Below, in pieces: positions 1 to 8,035 of a DNA stretch of 64,000 nt; position 1 is the first letter of the stretch; each line of letters opens with the position of its first letter. Both the position numbers and the translations under genes were made by a program. Origin of the DNA: Streptomyces liliiviolaceus (GTDB taxonomy: Bacteria > Actinomycetota > Actinomycetes > Streptomycetales > Streptomycetaceae). The stretch spans positions 1,798,001 to 1,862,000 of the forward strand of contig NZ_JAGPYQ010000002.1 of NCBI RefSeq assembly GCF_018070025.1. The letters run 5' to 3'. The notes under the pieces were generated by a model, which was given only the letters and a program-made list of their open reading frames with translations, made no database searches and was not told the origin of the DNA.

Positions 1-108
1 GAGCGGATCATCACCGCGGTCCGCGACCGGCGCTCGCGCCGCCGCGCGGAGTCCTCCGCCGCCGACTCGACCCCCACCTCCCAGGAGCCCACTCATGACA
101 GCGCCTGA
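1..108 (+). CDS. C-terminal end of an upstream protein (partial)
   Basis: The window opens inside a reading frame that runs 35 codons to a TGA at 106-108. The visible tail is basic and then Ser/Thr/Pro rich (ERIITAVRDRRSRRR near its start), as in the cytoplasmic tails of transporters. The fragment is too short to name a family. Its end overlaps the start of the amidohydrolase gene at 95 by 14 bases, so the two genes are probably co-transcribed and the missing gene may serve the same pathway. Confidence 0.6.
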   Translation, partial: ERIITAVRDRRSRRRAESSAADSTPTSQEPTHDSA

Positions 109-1126
109 CGCTCCGCGACTCATCGACGTGCACGCCCACTTCGTCACCGAGTCCTACATCCGGCAGGCCAGGGCCGCCGGGCACGAACGGCCCGACGGCA
201 TGCCCGGCTGGCCCACCTGGTCGCCCGCCGCCCACCTGGACCTGATGGACCGCTGCGGCATCGGCACGGCGATGCTGTCGCTCTCCTCCCCCGGCGTGCA
301 CTTCGGTGACGACGCCGCGGCCCGGCGGCTGGCCCGCGAGGTCAACGAGGAGAGCGCCCGGGTGGTACGCGAGCACCCGGGCCGCTTCGGCCTGTTCGCC
401 TCGCTGCCGCTGCCCGACGTCGACGGCGCCCTCGACGAGATCGCGTACGCCTTCGACACCCTCGGCGCCGACGGGGTGGTCCTGGAGAGCAACACCCATG
501 GCGTCTACCTCGGTGACGCGAGACTGGAGCCGGTCTTCGCGGAACTCGCCCGGCGCGACGCGGTGGTCTTCCTCCACCCCACCTCGCCCGTGTGCTGGGA
601 ACAGTCCGCGCTCGGACGGCCGCGCCCCATGGTGGAGTTCATCTTCGACACCGCGCGGACCGTCACGGATCTGCTGTTCGCGGGCACCCTCGAACGCCAC
701 CCCGATCTCAAGGTCGTCGTCCCGCACTGCGGCGGCGCCCTGCCCGTGCTCGCCGACCGCGTCAACGGCTTCATGAGGCTGTTCAGCCCCGAGGACCAAG
801 GCACTCCCGACGTGATCGCGCACCTGCGCCGTCTGCACTACGACCTCGCCGGCACCCCGTTCCCCCGCCAGGTCCCGGCGCTCCTGAACCTGGTCGACCC
901 CGACCGGCTGCTCTACGGAAGCGACTACTGCTGGACGCCGCCGGCCGCCGCCGAGGCCCATGTCGCCTCGGTCGACGCGGCTCAGGTCCCGGCCACGATG
1001 ACGGGCGCGGTGCCGGGCACGGTGACTGGCGCAGTGCCGGGCGCGGTGCCGGGCGAAAGCGTGACCTGGCGGTCCCTCACCACCGCCAACGCACAGCGTC
1101 TCCTGCCCCGCCTCGCCGCCCGCTGA
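95..1126 (+). CDS. Amidohydrolase, ACMSD-type metal-dependent hydrolase/decarboxylase
   Basis: This 343-aa protein is an amidohydrolase of the 2-amino-3-carboxymuconate-semialdehyde decarboxylase (ACMSD) type. The family hydrolyses or decarboxylates carboxylic acids at a TIM-barrel metal centre. The expected metal ligands are visible: H13-x-H15 in the first strand (DVHAHF), H161 (FLHP), H211 (VPHCGG) and D277 (YGSDY). The C-terminal part carries a low-complexity insert of alternating TGAVPG-like units at about residues 302-320, encoded by a short direct repeat at about 993-1055. It probably expanded recently and sits in a surface loop. The start overlaps the upstream gene, and an alpha/beta hydrolase follows on the same strand. 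The substrate is not evident; an aromatic or branched carboxylic acid is likely. Confidence 0.8.
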   Translation: MTAPDAPRLIDVHAHFVTESYIRQARAAGHERPDGMPGWPTWSPAAHLDLMDRCGIGTAMLSLSSPGVHFGDDAAARRLAREVNEESARVVREHPGRFGLFASLPLPDVDGALDEIAYAFDTLGADGVVLESNTHGVYLGDARLEPVFAELARRDAVVFLHPTSPVCWEQSALGRPRPMVEFIFDTARTVTDLLFAGTLERHPDLKVVVPHCGGALPVLADRVNGFMRLFSPEDQGTPDVIAHLRRLHYDLAGTPFPRQVPALLNLVDPDRLLYGSDYCWTPPAAAEAHVASVDAAQVPATMTGAVPGTVTGAVPGAVPGESVTWRSLTTANAQRLLPRLAAR

Positions 1127-1234
1127 CGCCCTTTCGCCCAGGCCTCGCTCACCCGAGCCCCGTTCACCGAAGTCCCGCTCGCCCAGGCTCGTTCACCGAA
1201 GCGCCGCTCCCGGCTCCGGATCCCGAAGGAACCC

Positions 1235-2146
1235 ATGTCCCTGCCGCCCGACCTCGCCGCGCTGCTCGCCCCGCCGGACCCGGCCCGGCTGCCCCTGCCG
1301 CCCGCGGCACTGCCCTCTCCCGGCGTACGGCTGCTGCGAGGCGTCCCCTACCTGGTGCCCGACGGCCACCGTCCCCTGGAGTTGGACCTGTGGCTCCCCG
1401 AGAAGCCGACAGGTCCGCTCCCCGTCGTCGTCTTCGTCCATGGCGGCGCCTGGCGCACCGGGCTGCGCGGCGATCCGGGCCCGGCGTTCCGCTCCTGGCG
1501 GCCCGGCCCGTTCGCCCGCCTCGTCCAGGCCGGATTCGCCGTCGCCTGCCCCGGCTACCGGCTCAGCGGCGAAGCCGTGCATCCGGCCCAGGTCGACGAC
1601 CTGTCCGCCGCCTTGGCCTGGCTGCACGTACGGTCCGGTGAACTCGGGCTCGACACCGCCCGGACCGTCCTGTGGGGCGAGTCCGCGGGCGGTCATCTGG
1701 CCGCCCTGCTCGCTCTCACCTCCCGCCGCCGCACCCCGTCCACCCCCTCCGTCCCGCCCGTGACCGGCTGTGTCACCTGGTACGCCCCCACGGATCTCCT
1801 CGCACTCGCCGGGGACCCGGCGGACGGGCACACCTTCGAGGCGCTGCTGGTCGGAGGCGCGCCGGCCGACGTGCCCGACCGGACCCGGGACGCCAGCCCC
1901 GTCCACCACGTCACCGCCGACGCGCCGCCCTTCCTCGTCCTGCACGGCACCGAGGACCACATCGTCCCCGGCGACCAGGGCGTGCGGCTGGCCGCCGCGT
2001 TGCGGGAGGCCGGGGTGCCCGCCGACCTGCGGTTGATCGAGGGAGCCGATCACCTCTGGTACGGCCTGTCCGACGCCGAGGTCGAGCGGTGTTTCGCCCT
2101 GTCGCTGGACTTCAGCCGGCGGCGCACCACGCCTTCGTCCCACTGA
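1235..2146 (+). CDS. Alpha/beta hydrolase (BD-FAE / HSL-type esterase)
   Basis: This 303-aa esterase of the hormone-sensitive-lipase/BD-FAE type has the oxyanion motif HGGAW at residues 69-73 and the nucleophile elbow GESAGG with Ser150. An Asp (GTEDHIVPGD) and a His (GADHLWYG) complete the triad near the C terminus. No signal peptide is visible, so it should act in the cytoplasm on small acyl esters or amides, possibly the product of the amidohydrolase next door. The ATG at 1235 has GAAGGA just upstream. The 108-base gap before it contains an 11-bp direct repeat (GTTCACCGAAG at 1162 and 1191). It converges on the FAD monooxygenase, with only four bases between the stops. Confidence 0.85.
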   Translation: MSLPPDLAALLAPPDPARLPLPPAALPSPGVRLLRGVPYLVPDGHRPLELDLWLPEKPTGPLPVVVFVHGGAWRTGLRGDPGPAFRSWRPGPFARLVQAGFAVACPGYRLSGEAVHPAQVDDLSAALAWLHVRSGELGLDTARTVLWGESAGGHLAALLALTSRRRTPSTPSVPPVTGCVTWYAPTDLLALAGDPADGHTFEALLVGGAPADVPDRTRDASPVHHVTADAPPFLVLHGTEDHIVPGDQGVRLAAALREAGVPADLRLIEGADHLWYGLSDAEVERCFALSLDFSRRRTTPSSH

Positions 2147-2150
2147 CCGT

Positions 2151-3338
2151 TCACTCCTGAGACCGGGAGGGACGGGCGTCGTCCGTCCACCCGGCCGACT
2201 GCGGCATGAACCTGTTCCCGGCCGCGTGGGCCGCCATCCGGGCGTCGCGGGTACGGGCCTCGGGGCCGTCCGGCAGATGGAACTCGTCGCCCGCCCGCGC
2301 GGCCCCGGCCTGCACGCTCGTGGCGGTCGTCAGCCGTCGGCGCACGTACCGGTCGAGGGCGTCGGGCACCTCGGCCGGCGTCGCGTCCGTGAGGACGTCG
2401 CCGAGCACGGCCGCGTCCATGATCGCCTGGGCGGCGCCCTGGGCCAGGAACGGCACCATCGCGTGGGCGCTGTCGCCCAGCAGGGTCACACGTCCGATGT
2501 CCCACCGCTCCAGCGGGGCCCTCGTGTAGATGCCGTAGCGGAACATCTGCCCGGCGCGTTCCAGGACGCCGAGCACCCGGGAGTCCCATCCCTCGAACGC
2601 GCGCAGCTGCTCACCGGGTTCGGCCCGCGCGATCCACGACTCCTGCGGCCGGCCCGCCTCGTCCGTCGTGTACACGGCCACCACGTTGAGCAGTTCCCCA
2701 CGCCGTACCCAGTAGTGGACGAAGTGGCGGCTCGGTCCCATCCAGACGGCCAGCTCCGGCAGGTCCAGATCGGCGACCTCGTCGGCCGGGAGCAGTGCCC
2801 GGTAGGCGGCGGTCTTCGAGAAGAGTGCCTTGTCCGCGCCGAAGAGCCACTGGCGGGCCGCGGACCGTATCCCGTCGGCCGCCACGACCAGGTCCGCGCT
2901 CAGTCGCTCACCGCTCGCCGTGGTGACATGTGCGGCCTCGTCGTCCTGGTCGATCCCGACGACCGCGGTGTCCAGGCGCACCGACGCGGGCGGCACCGCG
3001 GCGGCCAGTGCCTCGTGCAGATCGGCGCGGTGCAGGAGGAGGTAGGGCGCCCCGAAGGCGTCCTCGACCTCGTGTCCCAGCCGGTAGCGGCAGACGTCTC
3101 TCCCGTCGGACCAGGTGCGGAAGCACACCTCGGACGGGTGGTACGCCCGCGCGGCGACCTCGTCCAGCAGGCCGAGCCGCCGCAGTACGCGTGTGGCGTT
3201 CGGCGCGAGCTGGATACCGGCGCCGATCTCGGTGAACCGCGGTGTCTGCTCGACGAGCGTCACCTCATGGCCGGCGCGGCGCAGGCTCAGCGTCGCCGTC
3301 AGTCCGCCGATGCCCGCTCCCACGACGATCGCCTTCAC
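2151..3338 (-). CDS. FAD-dependent monooxygenase (salicylate / 6-hydroxynicotinate hydroxylase-like)
   Basis: This 395-aa group A flavoprotein monooxygenase hydroxylates an aromatic ring using NAD(P)H and O2. The N terminus carries the FAD-binding GAGIGG motif right after the start. A DG-type motif (VVAADGIRSAAR) and the second FAD motif (LLGDSAHAMVPFLAQG) follow in the usual order. A longer open frame begins at 3389, but its extra 17 residues are basic and unlike the family. I therefore take the GTG at 3338, which places the Rossmann strand (VKAIVVGAG) at the extreme N terminus. It diverges from a methyltransferase gene; the gap between them holds two perfect palindromes. Together with the amidohydrolase it suggests aromatic-acid turnover. 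Confidence 0.85.
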   Translation of the reverse strand: MKAIVVGAGIGGLTATLSLRRAGHEVTLVEQTPRFTEIGAGIQLAPNATRVLRRLGLLDEVAARAYHPSEVCFRTWSDGRDVCRYRLGHEVEDAFGAPYLLLHRADLHEALAAAVPPASVRLDTAVVGIDQDDEAAHVTTASGERLSADLVVAADGIRSAARQWLFGADKALFSKTAAYRALLPADEVADLDLPELAVWMGPSRHFVHYWVRRGELLNVVAVYTTDEAGRPQESWIARAEPGEQLRAFEGWDSRVLGVLERAGQMFRYGIYTRAPLERWDIGRVTLLGDSAHAMVPFLAQGAAQAIMDAAVLGDVLTDATPAEVPDALDRYVRRRLTTATSVQAGAARAGDEFHLPDGPEARTRDARMAAHAAGNRFMPQSAGWTDDARPSRSQE

Positions 3339-3401
3339 GCCAGACCCCCGCCTCGGCCGACTCGTACACGATGTGCGAAGTGACTCCATTCAAGCGTCAG
3401 T

Positions 3402-3437
3402 TGACGGCCCGTCATAGGGGAAATTCGTTGGACAACG
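3402..3437. promoter_or_regulatory. Two palindromes in a divergent intergenic region
   Basis: Between the FAD monooxygenase and the methyltransferase lie TGACGG-C-CCGTCA (3402-3414) and CGTTG-GA-CAACG (3426-3437). Both are exact inverted repeats about 23 bp apart centre to centre. They are the right size for dimeric repressor sites, but no regulator gene is adjacent, so the binding protein is unknown. Confidence 0.35.
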
Positions 3438-3464
3438 CATCGGTCGGCGGCGACCGTTGACGGA

Positions 3465-4208
3465 ATGCAGCAGGCAAAGATCTGGGACGCCGCCACCGCG
3501 CGGCGCTACGACACGCCCGGCACCGGCATGTTCGCGCCGGAGACGCTGGGGCCGACCGTGGACCGGCTCGCCGACCTCGCGGGGGACGGGGCCGCTCTTG
3601 AGTTCGCCATCGGCACCGGCCGGGTGGCCGTCCCGCTCGCCGGGCGAGGTGTCCCCGTCACCGGCATCGAGCTGTCACCGCCGATGGTGGAGCAACTGCG
3701 CACCAAGGCCGACGAGGCGACGATCCCCGTGGTCATCGGGGACATGGCGACGACCGCCGTCCCGGGCGAGTACAGCCTGGTCTATCTCGTGTTCAACACC
3801 GTCTCGAACCTCCTCACCCAGGCCGAGCAGGTCGAGTGCTTCCGCAACGCCGCCCGCCATCTCACGCCCGGTGGACGGTTCGTGGTCGAGCTCTGGGTGC
3901 CGGAGCTGCGCAAGCTCCCGCCGGGGCAGGCGGCGACCGTCTGGCAGTCCGACTCCGACTACATCGGTCTGGACACGTACGACGTGCTGCGTCAGCACGT
4001 CGTCTCGCACCACTTCCGCTTCGACGAGAGCGAGCGGGCGCAGTTGTTCCGCAGCCCGCACCGTTACATCTGGCCGGCCGAGCTCGACCTCATGGCCCAA
4101 CTGGCCGGACTTGAGCTGGAGTCCAGGCACGCGGACTGGGACGGCACGGAGTTCACCGCCGACTCGCGCTCCCACGTCTCCGTGTACCGGATGCCGACAT
4201 CCCGGTAA
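3465..4208 (+). CDS. Class I SAM-dependent methyltransferase
   Basis: This 247-aa methyltransferase has a Rossmann core. The SAM-binding motif I is EFAIGTGRVAVPL at about residues 46-58, the acidic residue after strand 2 is in TGIELSPPM, and a motif IV-like segment lies near residues 105-115 (YSLVYLVFNTVSNLL). The family methylates small molecules in the cytoplasm; the substrate cannot be read from the sequence. It starts at the ATG at 3465 and is transcribed away from the FAD monooxygenase. It converges with the DeoR gene at 4258 after a 49-base gap in which I see no clear terminator. Confidence 0.82.
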   Translation: MQQAKIWDAATARRYDTPGTGMFAPETLGPTVDRLADLAGDGAALEFAIGTGRVAVPLAGRGVPVTGIELSPPMVEQLRTKADEATIPVVIGDMATTAVPGEYSLVYLVFNTVSNLLTQAEQVECFRNAARHLTPGGRFVVELWVPELRKLPPGQAATVWQSDSDYIGLDTYDVLRQHVVSHHFRFDESERAQLFRSPHRYIWPAELDLMAQLAGLELESRHADWDGTEFTADSRSHVSVYRMPTSR

Positions 4209-4257
4209 GGCCCATCGGGCTGTGCCGGAGTGTCGTCCGCGCCTTGCCCGGTCGCCG

Positions 4258-5052
4258 CTACGGCTTCACCAGATGCAGTTCGGTTCCGGAGGCCCGTACG
4301 CCCTCGGCCGCCGCGTCGGCCAGCGCGCTGTCGGTGATGATCGTGTCGAACGCGCTCAGGGCGGCCACGCGGTACTTGCCGAAGGTGCCGAACTTGGAGG
4401 AGCCCGCGACGAGCACGGAGGTGCCCGTGCACTCCATGGCCGTCTGTTTGACCTCCACCTTGAGGTCGGAGGGAGTGGTCACCCCGCGCAGGAGGTCCCA
4501 TGAGCTGGTGCTGATGAACGCCATGTCGAGGGCGAGCTGCCGCAGGACGGTGGCGGCGAGACGGCCGACGCTGGAGCGGTTCGCGGACTCCACCCTCCCG
4601 CCGACATGGATGAGGTCGAGGTGGGGAGCGGCGGCCATCAACTGATCCACGGTGGTGAAGTCGTTGGTGACGACGGTCAGTGCGGTGTGGTCCACGAGGA
4701 AGGGGACCATGGCCGACAGGGTCGTACCCGCGTCGAGGTAGACGGTCATGCCGTCCTCGACCAGGTGCGCGGCCTTGGCGGCCATGGCCTGTTTCTCTGG
4801 CTGCTCGATGAGGGTCTTGGCCTGGTGGCTCGGTTCGCTCTGCAGATGGCTGGCGATCCGGGCGCCACCCGGTACGGAGAAGACCTGTCCCTGGCGCTCC
4901 AGTTCGGCGATGTCACGGCGGACCGTCATGTGCGAGACACCGAGGAGCTGGGTGATCTGCTGGACGCTGAGCACTCCGTCGCGGCGCAGATGCTTCAGCA
5001 ACTGCTCACGCCGCTGGTCGGGAATCAGCGGGAGGGAGCGGTCCTCGGCCAT
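4258..5052 (-). CDS. DeoR/GlpR-family transcriptional repressor of the acid-sugar cluster
   Basis: This 264-aa DeoR-family regulator has an N-terminal winged helix-turn-helix (about residues 13-67, with LSVQQITQLLGVSHMTVRRDI). It is followed by the DeoR sensor domain, a sugar-phosphate isomerase-like fold with the family's VYLDAGTT motif at about residue 105. Such proteins repress sugar catabolic operons and release DNA when a phosphorylated intermediate binds. It is the last gene of the leftward set dehydrogenase-GntP-DeoR, 52 bases after the permease. The paired GTTAAC boxes at 7912-7962, between the two arms of the cluster, are its most probable operators. The inducer may be the phosphorylated acid made by the DUF1537 kinase. 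Confidence 0.88.
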   Translation of the reverse strand: MAEDRSLPLIPDQRREQLLKHLRRDGVLSVQQITQLLGVSHMTVRRDIAELERQGQVFSVPGGARIASHLQSEPSHQAKTLIEQPEKQAMAAKAAHLVEDGMTVYLDAGTTLSAMVPFLVDHTALTVVTNDFTTVDQLMAAAPHLDLIHVGGRVESANRSSVGRLAATVLRQLALDMAFISTSSWDLLRGVTTPSDLKVEVKQTAMECTGTSVLVAGSSKFGTFGKYRVAALSAFDTIITDSALADAAAEGVRASGTELHLVKP

Positions 5053-5104
5053 CGTCGATGGTCCTTCCTGTCGTCCACCAAGACTGGTCTCACCGGCTCG
5101 TGCG

Positions 5105-6463
5105 TCAGCTGCCGACGAACGTGCTCAGGAGCAATACTCCACCCAGGCTGAGCAGTGACTGCAGGGAGAGCATCAGTGTCCAGGTCCGGAAGGTCTGGGA
5201 CACCGAGAGCTGGAAGTACTCCTTGAAGAGCCAGAAGCCCGAGTCGTTCACATGGGACAGCATCACGGCGCCGGAAGCGCTGGCCAGCACCATGAGTTCG
5301 GGAGAGAGCCCCGGGTACGCGCCGAGCAGCGGCGCGACGATACCGGTGGCCGCGGCGGTCGCGACCGTCGCCGAGCCGAGGCAGATCCGCAGCAGCGCGG
5401 CGACGAGCCAGGCGAGCAGCAGCGGGGGTATCGACCAGTCCACGGCGTAGTCCGAGATGAGCTTGTCGATACCGGTGGCGGTCAGCATGGCCTTGAGGCC
5501 GCCGCCCGCGCCGAGGATCAGGACGATGCCGCCGACCGGTCCGAGGCCCTTGCCCGCCATCTTCTGGAGCTGTCCGAGGCCGAAGCCGGAGCGGACGCCC
5601 AGAGCGAAGAAGGCGAACACGACGGCTGCCAGCAGGGACAGCACGGAGGAGTCGCAGGCCTCGAAGAACGCGTACGGCAGTGAGCCCTCGGCCGTGTGGG
5701 ACGTGCCGACCGTGCCGATCAGCATGAGGACCGGCGGCAGGAGAACCGTGATCAGCGCGAGGGTGAAGGACGCGGGCTTGCGCTGGTTCTCGGGCAGCGG
5801 TTCGGGCTCGGGGACCGGTCCCTTGTCGAGGTCGGGGGCCGGTCCGAACCAGCGGCTGGCGACCTTGGTGAGCAGCGGCCCGCTGATGACGGCGATCGGG
5901 ATGCCGATGATCAGGCCGTACATAATGGTCAGGCCGGTGTTGGCGCTGTACGCGGAGACGGCGAGCGTCGGGGAGGGGTGCGGGGGCAGCAGGCCGTGCG
6001 AGATGTAGAGGCCGGCCGCCATCGGCAGCCCGACGTACAGCAGATGGGTGCCGGTGCGCTTGGCGACCGCGTACACGAGCGGTACGAGCATCACGAAGCT
6101 GACGTCGAACAGGTGCGGCATGCCGATGAGGAGGGCCGCCGCGGTGATCGCGGTGGGGATCCACTTGACCGGCCGCGCTCCGATGAACACGGTCGCGATG
6201 CGGTCGGCGCCACCGGAGCCCAGCAGGATGCCGCCGAGGATGGTGCCGAGGCCGATGGTGGGGCCGGTGCTCTTGAGCGCGTCGCCGAAGCCGGTCTGGA
6301 AGAACTCGACGGTCTTGCCCGGGCCGATCCCGGCGGCGAGCCCGAGGCCCAGCGCGGAGATGCTCAGCGCCAGGAAGGGGTGCAGCTTGGCCTTGGTGAT
6401 CAGCACGATCAGGACGGCGACGGCCGCCACGCCGAGGAGCAGATGCTGGATGTCCGTATCCAT
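5105..6463 (-). CDS. GntP-family acid-sugar:H+ symporter
   Basis: This 452-aa integral membrane protein is of the gluconate:H+ symporter (GntP) family, with about 12-14 hydrophobic helices over its whole length. Conserved family segments are visible: GDALKSTGPTIGLGTILGG near residues 55-75, HGLLPPHPSP at about 155-165 and HVNDSGFWLFKEY near the C terminus. It imports an aldonic or other acid sugar. Its ATG shares one base with the TGA of the upstream dehydrogenase gene (TGATG), so the two are translationally coupled. With a DUF1537 kinase and class II aldolase across the divergent promoter, the likely cargo is a four-carbon acid sugar such as a threonate or erythronate. Confidence 0.9.
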   Translation of the reverse strand: MDTDIQHLLLGVAAVAVLIVLITKAKLHPFLALSISALGLGLAAGIGPGKTVEFFQTGFGDALKSTGPTIGLGTILGGILLGSGGADRIATVFIGARPVKWIPTAITAAALLIGMPHLFDVSFVMLVPLVYAVAKRTGTHLLYVGLPMAAGLYISHGLLPPHPSPTLAVSAYSANTGLTIMYGLIIGIPIAVISGPLLTKVASRWFGPAPDLDKGPVPEPEPLPENQRKPASFTLALITVLLPPVLMLIGTVGTSHTAEGSLPYAFFEACDSSVLSLLAAVVFAFFALGVRSGFGLGQLQKMAGKGLGPVGGIVLILGAGGGLKAMLTATGIDKLISDYAVDWSIPPLLLAWLVAALLRICLGSATVATAAATGIVAPLLGAYPGLSPELMVLASASGAVMLSHVNDSGFWLFKEYFQLSVSQTFRTWTLMLSLQSLLSLGGVLLLSTFVGS

Positions 6464-7878
6464 CAGCCGACCCTCCCGGCGGACGCGGTGGTGGTGGCGG
6501 TGGCGCGGGAGGCGCGGCCCAGGGTCCAGGCCTCCAGCAGCTCCTCGTCGGCGTCGGCGAGGTCGGCGAGCCGGATGAGTTCACCGGCGGCGACCGGGCG
6601 GGCGAGCGTGCTGTGGGCGGCGAGGTAGAGCGGGGCGACGTCGGAGGGGGTGTCCTCGTCGCGCAGCAGGACGGCCTGTACGTCGGTCACGTCGTGGTGG
6701 TGGCCGCCCATGGCCAGGACGGTCCCGGCGGGCAGGTCCTGCTGGGCGCGGCCGGCGAGCGCCGCGTGGGCGCGCGGGTCGGTGCCTCCGGAGGGGCGGT
6801 GGTGCAGGACCGCGGAGAGCAAGGAGACCGGGGTCTCGACGCCCATGAGGTGGTACGGCAGGTAGATCGCGGCGTAGCGGCCGTCGCGGCTGACGACGTG
6901 TCCCTTGCCCCGCAGGGTCTCCCAGGTGGCCGGGTCGCCGGTGCGGACCACGACGAACACGCCGCCGGCGAAGGACGCCTCGTCGGGCAGCCGCAGCGCG
7001 CTGAACACGTCGACGGCTCCGGCGCGGTGGAGGAGTCCGCCGTCCTCGCGCAGGGCGTAGATGTCGGCGAGTTCCGCGATGCGGGCGACCGGGTAGTGCA
7101 GGCGCTCGACGTCGGGCCGGAAGCCGGTGTTCGTGGCGACGACGGCCATCTCGCAGTAGTCGGCGGTGGCGCCGACCGGCAGTGCGGAGACCGCCTGCGC
7201 ACGAGCGGCCAGGGTGGCGCGGAGGTCGTCGCCGAGCGTGAGCAGTGCGGCGAGCTCCGGCGCGGGGACGGTGGTGTCGAGCTGGGTGACCGTGCCCCGG
7301 TCGGGGTCGAGGACGAGGTCGTACTCACTGGACTTGCCGATGGCCACGATGTCGAGGCCGAGCAGCTCGGCCCAGGTCACGAGGCCGATGAGGTTGGCGG
7401 GCTGGTCGCCGTCCGCGGTCGTGTAGACGACGCCGTTGTCCTTCGCGAGGTCGGCGAGGTGGAGTCCCGCGACGGAGTCGACCTCCTTGCTGACCATGGC
7501 GACGTGCCGGCCGTCGGTGAGCGCCTCGCGTGCCATCGCGTAGCCGTCGGCGGGGCTGCCGGTGGCTTCGACGAGGATGTCCCAGGGCGCGGCGGACAGC
7601 AGTGAGCCGCCCTCGACGAGGGCGATGTGCCCGGCCTGCGCGGCGGCGGCCACCTCGTCCGCCGTGGTGCAGACGTCGAGATCGGAGGCGTTGTATCCGA
7701 GCTCCAGGAGCATCGCGCGCAGCCGGGGTACGTCGCGGTCGCACAGGACGGCGGGGGCCAGCCCGGGGATGCGCGGCGTCTGCGCCAGCAGGGTCCGGGC
7801 GAAGCCGCCGCCGGCTCCGGACAGTGCGTAGCGCACGGTCCGGTTGCCGCTGTCGGCGAACAGATGGTGCAAGTTCAT
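6463..7878 (-). CDS. Homoserine-dehydrogenase-like NAD(P) oxidoreductase with C-terminal SAF domain
   Basis: This 471-aa protein has an N-terminal Rossmann domain (YALSGAGGGFARTLL at about 17-31) and a DapB/homoserine-dehydrogenase-like core (VEATGSPADGYAMA, AMVSKEVDSVAG). The C-terminal SAF-type segment ends about residue 455. Proteins of this architecture are often mislabelled flagellar FlgA because of the SAF domain, yet they are predicted dehydrogenases that occur beside sugar-acid genes. Here it is the first gene of the leftward operon, facing the DUF1537 kinase gene. I infer that it oxidises the imported acid sugar at C2 or C3 so that the kinase can act, replacing the unrelated hydroxyacid dehydrogenase usual in tetronate pathways. 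The exact reaction is not known to me. Confidence 0.75.
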   Translation of the reverse strand: MNLHHLFADSGNRTVRYALSGAGGGFARTLLAQTPRIPGLAPAVLCDRDVPRLRAMLLELGYNASDLDVCTTADEVAAAAQAGHIALVEGGSLLSAAPWDILVEATGSPADGYAMAREALTDGRHVAMVSKEVDSVAGLHLADLAKDNGVVYTTADGDQPANLIGLVTWAELLGLDIVAIGKSSEYDLVLDPDRGTVTQLDTTVPAPELAALLTLGDDLRATLAARAQAVSALPVGATADYCEMAVVATNTGFRPDVERLHYPVARIAELADIYALREDGGLLHRAGAVDVFSALRLPDEASFAGGVFVVVRTGDPATWETLRGKGHVVSRDGRYAAIYLPYHLMGVETPVSLLSAVLHHRPSGGTDPRAHAALAGRAQQDLPAGTVLAMGGHHHDVTDVQAVLLRDEDTPSDVAPLYLAAHSTLARPVAAGELIRLADLADADEELLEAWTLGRASRATATTTASAGRVG

Positions 7879-7911
7879 GGACCCTCCTGGATGACGAGCG
7901 CGATGCGCTGC

Positions 7912-7962
7912 TCGTTAACAAGATGTATCAGCAGATCCCATCCACGTAAAGTCTGTTAACAT
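7912..7962. promoter_or_regulatory. Paired GTTAAC boxes, probable DeoR operators
   Basis: The 157-base divergent gap has two near-identical palindromic boxes, TCGTTAACAA (7912-7921) and CTGTTAACAT (7953-7962), 41 bp apart, about four helical turns. The local sequence is unusually AT-rich for this genome. The spacing puts both on one face of the helix, as expected for a DeoR-family oligomer that controls both arms at once. The regulator encoded at 4258-5052 is the obvious candidate. Confidence 0.55.
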
Positions 7963-8035
7963 TTTTTCACAAGCCCCTGGTCACGGCCCCCGGTCATGTC
8001 CAGAGGAATCCGCCCACCCCTCGCAAGGAGGCCCG

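Noticed and set aside
3339..3389. N-terminal extension of the FAD monooxygenase from the ATG at 3389
   Set aside because: The 17 extra residues are not like the family, and the GTG at 3338 places the FAD-binding strand at the N terminus as usual.
6463..7878. Flagellar FlgA-like annotation
   Set aside because: The resemblance is only through the SAF domain. The Rossmann and dehydrogenase core and the sugar-acid neighbours rule out a flagellar role.
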